Shown piece by piece: positions 23,192 through 29,129 of a stretch of DNA of 29,129 nucleotides. Position numbers and translations under genes: made by a program. The stretch's first letter is position 1; each line of letters begins with the position of its first letter. Source of the stretch: Geminocystis sp050753365 (GTDB taxonomy: Bacteria > Cyanobacteriota > Cyanobacteriia > Cyanobacteriales > Cyanobacteriaceae); NCBI RefSeq assembly GCF_050753365.1, contig NZ_JBLZFY010000055.1, forward strand, positions 1-29,129, read 5' to 3'. The notes under the pieces are model-generated. The model was not told the DNA's origin. It did no database searches and saw only the letters and a list, made by a program, of their open reading frames with translations.

Positions 23192-25654
23192 GTGGGTAAA
23201 CTAATTCTTTTCAAACTTGAGTCTGGTAGTTTTGTCAATGGTTTTGATGTCAGTTTACAAATCAGTGAAGACAATCCCGACGGCATAACTCACCCTTTTA
23301 TTAGCATTACGGGAAAACTTCCCCCTTGTCAACCCATAACTCAACACTATCAGCAATGGCAAGAAAGTTATCGCAGTTTACATCGAAAAGTGAGATTAGG
23401 TTCACCTAAAGAACAGGTTATTCATATCACAAAAAATTGTCAAGTTTCCGCACGACAATTACAGGAAACTTTTAAAAATTGGTATCATTGCGAAGTAGAA
23501 TCTTTTGCTAAAATTAGGGAAAAATTATTAACGGTATTAGATACCCAAGAATCGATTAGATGTTTAATTCAAACTCCCCTTACGGAATTACGTTTTTTGC
23601 CTTGGCATTTGTTTTTTGATTCTTTTCTCAATCAATATCCTAAAGCTGAATTAGCTATTGCTCCTGTAGAATATAACACTTTAAATGTTAATTTTAAACA
23701 AAATTCTCCTATCAAGATTTTAGCGGTTTTTGGGAACAGTGAAGGCATTAATTTACAGCCCGATCGAGAGGTTTTAAGCAATTTACAAAAAGCTGAAATT
23801 ATTACCCTAATTAATCCTAGTCGGGAAGAATTATTTACGCAACTTTATGAAGAAGAATGGGATTTATTTTTCTTCGCAGGGCATAGTGGTAAAAATGAGG
23901 AAACTTGGCAGGGTAAATTATATCTTAATGAAGAAGATATTATCACGATCGAACAGTTTAATCATGCCTTAAAAAAGGCAATTCAAAAAGGATTAAAATT
24001 AGCAATTTTTAACTCCTGTGATGGTTTAGGAATAGCTCAAGATTTAGTTGCCTTACACCTATCCCAAGTTATCGTTATGGGGGAAATGATACCCGATGCC
24101 GTTGCCCATGTTTTTATTAAAGAATTTTTAAACAGCTTCGCTGACAATCAACCCCTATATTTAGCCGTGAGACAGGCAAGGGAAAAACTGCAACCGTTGG
24201 AAAATCAATTTCCCTGCGCTACTTGGTTGCCTATCATCTGTCAAAATCCTGCTAGTTTACCCTTGACTTGGCAACATTTACAAGGCTTCGACTTTAATCC
24301 TCCCCCTCCCGTTTCTTCCCCTCAAACTCCCGTTAATTTTCATCATCTAATTTTTGAGATTTCGATCGAACATACTCAACTCATACTAGAATACAATTCT
24401 TTGACAAATTGCGATACAGAAGTGATTGTAAATTACACAGATATAGATTTATCTATGGGGGAAGACATTTCCCAAATTTTATTAACCAAAGGCGGAAAAA
24501 CTATTAGTAAAGAGTTAGAAAAAAAGAAGGTAAAACAACTAGGGCAAATTTTGACAACTACCGCAGGAAAATTAAACGCTGAGGCAATTTTTCACGGCAT
24601 AATTTATGATTATCAACACCCAGAATTGACGGATATAAACTTACTTAAAACTCTCATTAATCGTTGTTTAACTTTAGCCGATAGTAGTGGCTTTTCTTCG
24701 ATCGCATTTCCTGTATTTTTCTCTAATAATTTATTAATTACTCTGGAAAAAGTCGCTATTATTTTAGGAGAAGAAATTACTAAATATGTTCAGGGAGAAA
24801 CGAAAATTAAACAGGTTAAGGTGATTTTACAAAATACCTCAAATTTGACCAAAAATGTTTTAGATGAACGTTTAAATCGATTTTATCTACAATTCAAGCA
24901 ATATTTAGAGTTTAGTGCTGATTTGCAATATCGTCATGTTGTTTTAGATGAATTAAAAGAGATTTATCAACAAAGAAAAATGGATTCATCCGTCAGAATT
25001 TTAAATCTTTATCAACAACATTTAGAGCAATTTAAACAAAACTGGATTGACAATCAATTAGTCGATCGAAACCTCAACTTAGATTATCATTCTTCTTTAG
25101 AAAATATCAGTCAACAAATCACAGAAAAACCCGATAATATAGAAACGTTTTTTTATCAAAATCACCACGAAAAAGCCAGTCAAATTTGGTTAGAATTAAC
25201 TAACCTTGATGACGAGGAAGAAATCATGATTTTGTTAGATAAATTAGGTACAGATATAGATGGTTTTGCGTGGCTAAATGATCAATATGAATTAGCAATT
25301 ACTAGCACTATAGCTAAACAAAAAAAAGTTAATGAAATGTGGCAAAATCAAGTAGAAGAATTGAAAAAAGGACAGGAATTATTACAGCAAAAATTATTGA
25401 ATTTATATGAACAAAAAATTCTGCAAAAGAAAGAAGAAGGCAAGGAAAGAAACCTAATTTTTAGAGAGTATCCTAAAATTAATGTTATAGTAAAACCTGA
25501 AGAATTACCCTCTGAATATCGCACGGAAAAAGTGACTTATAGCGCTGATAAAAAAGCCTTAAAAGAAGCGAATAATCAAGGCATTGATATTAGTAAAATA
25601 GCTGAGATCGATCGAAATTTAAAAGTCAAATTCGGATTCAAACCGATAAATTAA
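23192..25654 (+). CDS. CHAT protease-like protein fused to a macro-domain-like module
   Basis: An 820-residue protein. The N-terminus is the leader typical of cyanobacterial CHAT proteins (TPLTELRFLPWHLFFDSF, 128-145). The caspase-like domain has the His in LFFFAGHSG (H231) and the Cys in AIFNSCDGLG (C276), so the dyad is present. After a Pro-rich linker (370-380), residues about 385-550 resemble a macro domain: VIVNYTDIDLSMGEDI, TKGG, then SIAFPVFF, matching the NAD-derivative-binding loops in altered form. The rest (about 550-760) is helical with coiled-coil character and a Lys-rich tail. The start is GTG 23192. It follows a restriction-modification gene and ends overlapping the DUF433 stop. 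A sensor-protease role in defence is inferred. Confidence 0.82.
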   Translation: MGKLILFKLESGSFVNGFDVSLQISEDNPDGITHPFISITGKLPPCQPITQHYQQWQESYRSLHRKVRLGSPKEQVIHITKNCQVSARQLQETFKNWYHCEVESFAKIREKLLTVLDTQESIRCLIQTPLTELRFLPWHLFFDSFLNQYPKAELAIAPVEYNTLNVNFKQNSPIKILAVFGNSEGINLQPDREVLSNLQKAEIITLINPSREELFTQLYEEEWDLFFFAGHSGKNEETWQGKLYLNEEDIITIEQFNHALKKAIQKGLKLAIFNSCDGLGIAQDLVALHLSQVIVMGEMIPDAVAHVFIKEFLNSFADNQPLYLAVRQAREKLQPLENQFPCATWLPIICQNPASLPLTWQHLQGFDFNPPPPVSSPQTPVNFHHLIFEISIEHTQLILEYNSLTNCDTEVIVNYTDIDLSMGEDISQILLTKGGKTISKELEKKKVKQLGQILTTTAGKLNAEAIFHGIIYDYQHPELTDINLLKTLINRCLTLADSSGFSSIAFPVFFSNNLLITLEKVAIILGEEITKYVQGETKIKQVKVILQNTSNLTKNVLDERLNRFYLQFKQYLEFSADLQYRHVVLDELKEIYQQRKMDSSVRILNLYQQHLEQFKQNWIDNQLVDRNLNLDYHSSLENISQQITEKPDNIETFFYQNHHEKASQIWLELTNLDDEEEIMILLDKLGTDIDGFAWLNDQYELAITSTIAKQKKVNEMWQNQVEELKKGQELLQQKLLNLYEQKILQKKEEGKERNLIFREYPKINVIVKPEELPSEYRTEKVTYSADKKALKEANNQGIDISKIAEIDRNLKVKFGFKPIN

Positions 25655-25878
25655 TTAATAAAACTATAAGCAACACTTTCATAATAATATTTAACAGAAT
25701 AATTTAAAAACATCAGTAAATTTTCTCTTTTTACACTAGGAAAATCATCTAAAAATTCTTCGATCGAATCCCCAGCTTCGAGATAATCAAGTAAATTTTT
25801 AACAGGTACACGAGTACCTTTAAATACTGGTATTCCTGAAAGAATTTCTGAATCTTTGACAATTAATTGATTGTTCAT
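25651..25878 (-). CDS. DUF433 family antitoxin-like protein
   Basis: A 75-residue protein with ILSGIPVFKGTRVPVKNLLD followed by YLEAGDSIEEFLDDFPSV, the DUF433 signature of small HTH-like antitoxins (VapB45 type). Such genes are usually followed by a DUF5615 PIN-like toxin. Here the next thing downstream is the convergent CHAT gene, whose stop overlaps this one by 4 bp (TTAATTAA region), so no toxin partner is present. The C-terminus (YSVKYYYESVAYSFIN) looks intact. It may be a solitary antitoxin or a remnant of a pair. Confidence 0.8.
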   Translation of the reverse strand: MNNQLIVKDSEILSGIPVFKGTRVPVKNLLDYLEAGDSIEEFLDDFPSVKRENLLMFLNYSVKYYYESVAYSFIN

Positions 25879-25996
25879 TTTTTATACCTCATTCATAAAT
25901 GTTACCTCTTTTATTTTATAGGAAAACTAGAGATTATTTAATTAATTTAATGATTCAATAATTTTTCTCTACTATCGTTTTGTTAATCATTAAATA

Positions 25997-27232
<1,236 letters not shown>

Positions 27233-27539
27233 GACGAAAATTTCCTATATATTAGAATTTTTAAAATAGATCGGTAAAATTTTTTACTCTTTGCAGATTT
27301 TACCTAAAATGTAACGAATTGTAAAATAATTTTTGAAATTTTCTGAGAAATAGGCTATGAGTCTTTTAAGTTTACTGGTGAGGATAGGTGTTGGGTTTCA
27401 GGTGTCGGGTAGCTGGTTAAAAAATAAAAAATCTTCTCAAGACTGATTCCTGATGGCTATATTTCTGAAAAATAAGGTTAAAAGTCTTAACTTTTTGAGT
27501 AAAATTTGTTAAAACTAGGCACTTTTTTGTTAATGTAGT
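27233..27539. promoter_or_regulatory. Divergent intergenic region with a pgk promoter candidate
   Basis: On the minus strand TTTACA (27320-27325) is separated by 17 bp from TAAAAT (27297-27302), a fair sigma70 promoter about 65 bp before the pgk start. The rest of this 307-bp spacer is AT-rich with no hairpin or ORF I can support. Confidence 0.4.
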
Positions 27540-27569
27540 TTGTCTAAATCTTTGACTTTAATACTGACA

Positions 27570-28967
27570 ATGAATGATTTTGATATAGTTATACTATCTA
27601 ATGGACCGGGAGAAATTACCACATGGGTTTTACCTGTTATTAAACAACTTAAATCTCAATTAAATCATCTTCAAAAAAATATCAGAATTTCCTTAATTTT
27701 GTCTCCTTGCCCTCACGCTACAGGTAATGAAATTGAGATTGCTAAGTCATGGCAAGAAATCGATCGAACTCAGTCAGCAGAACATTTTTTTTCCTTTTTA
27801 TTATGGGGTAAAACTGTTGATAATTGGGATTGGTATAAGCAAGGTTTAGTTATCTTTTTAGGAGGAGATCAATTTTTTACTTTAGTAGTAGCAAAAAGAC
27901 TCGGTTTTAAGAGTTTAATTTATGCTGAATGGGAAGCCCGTTGGTATCGTTATATTGATTTTTTTGCAGTAATGAATCAAGCTGTTATTAATAAAATACC
28001 TGCTCGTTTTCATCATAAATGTACTGTAGTTGGAGATTTAATGGCTGATGTTAGTATCTTAAATGCGTCAGAAAATCAGACTATTAATAATACAATAAAA
28101 ATAGGTTTATTACCCGGTTCAAAGTCGAGTAAGTTAACTCAAGGTGTTCCTTTTTTAAGTTCGATCGTGGAGTATATTAATCCCCCCCAACCCCCCTTTG
28201 AAAGGGGGGAGTATAATGTAGATAATAACTTTAAAAAGAGGGAGTATAATTTTAAAAATAACTTTGAAAGGGGGGAGAATAGTTTAAAAAATAATATTAT
28301 CAAAAAGGAAAATAGTAGTAATTTAAGTTATAATTTTGAGTTTATTTTACCTGTTGCTCCTACAGTTTCTCTTACTAAATTAGCTAGTTATGGTAATAAA
28401 AATAATAATCCTTTTATCGATAAATTAGGTAATGTAACAGTTGAATTAATTGAGGCAGAAAATCAACATTATTTACTCACTTCTGGGGGGGTAAAAATTA
28501 GGTTAATTACCAAGTTTCCTGCTTATGATGAGTTGATTAATTGTCATCTTTGTTTAACTACTGTAGGTGCAAATACTGCTCAATTAGGGGCTTTAGCTAT
28601 ACCGATGATTGTCTTAATTCCTCTGCATCAGTTGGAAGCGATGAAATCGTGGGATGGTTTCTTAGGTATTTTAGCTAATTTGCCTTTTGTAGGAGACTTT
28701 TTTGCTAAATTAATCAATTCGATCGTACTTAAATTTATTGAGAAAAATAAAAAACTTTATGCTTGGCCCAATTTATGGGCAAAAAAGGAAATTGTACCTG
28801 AATTAATCGGTTATTTAACAGTAGAAGAAGTAGGAAATTTAGTCTTAGATTTAGTTAATAATCCAGACAAATTAGAGATAATTAAAAAGAATTTACAAGC
28901 CGTTAGAGGAGAATCGGGAGGGAGTATAAAAATCGCCCAAATAGTTGAAAATTTCTTAACCAAATAA
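27570..28967 (+). CDS. Lipid-A-disaccharide synthase-related glycosyltransferase family protein
   Basis: A 466-residue protein from ATG 27570, chosen over TTG 27540 because the protein then starts directly at MNDFDIVILSNGPGEITTWV, the Rossmann strand of the LpxB-related family found in cyanobacteria and plastids. VIFLGGDQFFTLVVAKRLGF, then YAEWEARWY, and TTVGANTAQLGALAIPMIVL are further conserved-looking stretches. Its substrate is unknown; relatives are distinct from true LpxB. Between residues about 205 and 255 the chain holds a Pro-rich repeat insertion and four 11-residue tandem repeats (FERGEYNVDNN type) from a 33-bp DNA repeat, probably a disordered loop. Confidence 0.85.
   Translation: MNDFDIVILSNGPGEITTWVLPVIKQLKSQLNHLQKNIRISLILSPCPHATGNEIEIAKSWQEIDRTQSAEHFFSFLLWGKTVDNWDWYKQGLVIFLGGDQFFTLVVAKRLGFKSLIYAEWEARWYRYIDFFAVMNQAVINKIPARFHHKCTVVGDLMADVSILNASENQTINNTIKIGLLPGSKSSKLTQGVPFLSSIVEYINPPQPPFERGEYNVDNNFKKREYNFKNNFERGENSLKNNIIKKENSSNLSYNFEFILPVAPTVSLTKLASYGNKNNNPFIDKLGNVTVELIEAENQHYLLTSGGVKIRLITKFPAYDELINCHLCLTTVGANTAQLGALAIPMIVLIPLHQLEAMKSWDGFLGILANLPFVGDFFAKLINSIVLKFIEKNKKLYAWPNLWAKKEIVPELIGYLTVEEVGNLVLDLVNNPDKLEIIKKNLQAVRGESGGSIKIAQIVENFLTK
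28191..28322 (+). repeat. C/G-tract palindrome grown into a 33-bp in-frame tandem repeat
   Basis: CCCCCCTTT-G-AAAGGGGGG (28191-28209) is a perfect 9-bp palindrome. From its centre, 33-bp units run at 28197-28229, 28230-28262 and 28263-28295, with a degenerate fourth to 28322. They encode FERGEYNVDNN, FKKREYNFKNN, FERGENSLKNN and an IIKKENSSN-like copy. Confidence 0.85.
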
Positions 28968-29068
28968 TTTCAATTATTTTCTGAGCAATTATCAAGCCAA
29001 GAGCTTTTAACTGTTAACTGTTAACAGATAGTTTATTATACTTCCTCATATCTACTTATTTTCAAAGA

Positions 29069-29097
29069 TTGACATTTACAAAAAAATATGCTATATT
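29069..29097 (+). promoter_or_regulatory. Sigma70-type promoter at the window end
   Basis: TTGACA (29069-29074), a 17-bp spacer and TATATT (29092-29097) point rightward to a gene beyond the window. A GTTAACTGTTAAC tandem at about 29008-29020 lies upstream and could be a binding site. No coding start is visible before the edge. Confidence 0.5.
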
Positions 29098-29129
29098 TTA
29101 AAAAAGTCGATAACCAAGACTTTAAAAAC

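Overview
The window reads as chromosomal DNA of a low-GC unicellular cyanobacterium, of the Geminocystis/Cyanobacterium type. The reasons are the dozens of CGATCG-type palindromes (HIP1-like) in genes and spacers, the plant-type ferredoxin:thioredoxin reductase catalytic subunit, the lipid-A-disaccharide-synthase-related glycosyltransferase typical of cyanobacteria, an sppA-aroH pair, and heptameric short tandem repeats (STRR-like). The genus is an inference from sequence style, not a database match.

Region 1 (1-8945) is accessory DNA. It opens with a stub of a DUF4277 transposase broken by a shortened ISL3-type element. A long minus-strand run follows: a MazEF/PemK-like toxin-antitoxin pair, an ApaLI-like restriction endonuclease killed by an in-frame TGA and a frameshift, its apparently intact DNA methyltransferase, and a nadD-nrtR pair for NAD metabolism. 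On the other side lie a HicB remnant, an intact hicA-hicB pair with a strong promoter and an inverted-repeat operator candidate, and a peroxiredoxin-like gene that lost its start codon where a TnpB element is inserted. That TnpB lacks the usual zinc finger and is bordered by TGTCCAA repeats. A 190-bp MITE-like repeat lies beyond it.

Region 2 (8946-18493) is mostly housekeeping: sppA, chorismate mutase aroH, a GH57 glycosidase, ftrC, a PAP2 phosphatase, transketolase, prfB and a VOC protein. prfB (RF2) is read through a programmed +1 frameshift at CTT TGA C, so its true start lies upstream of the longest single-frame ORF. A 314-bp nested-palindrome element fills the gap before folC.

Region 3 (18494-29129) holds folC, a 1067-residue single-chain restriction-modification enzyme carrying three in-frame repeat insertions, an 820-residue CHAT protease-like protein fused to a macro-domain-like module, an orphan DUF433 antitoxin, pgk, and the lipid-A-disaccharide-synthase-related gene with an expanding 33-bp tandem repeat. 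The restriction enzyme and the CHAT-macro protein lie 186 bp apart on the same strand and may form a small defence module; the CHAT-macro fusion is the best candidate here for an undescribed system.

A theme across the window is repeats intruding into genes. Heptamer arrays supply the last codons or stop codons of prfB and pgk and sit just upstream of two starts, and G/C-rich palindromes are read through inside two large genes.
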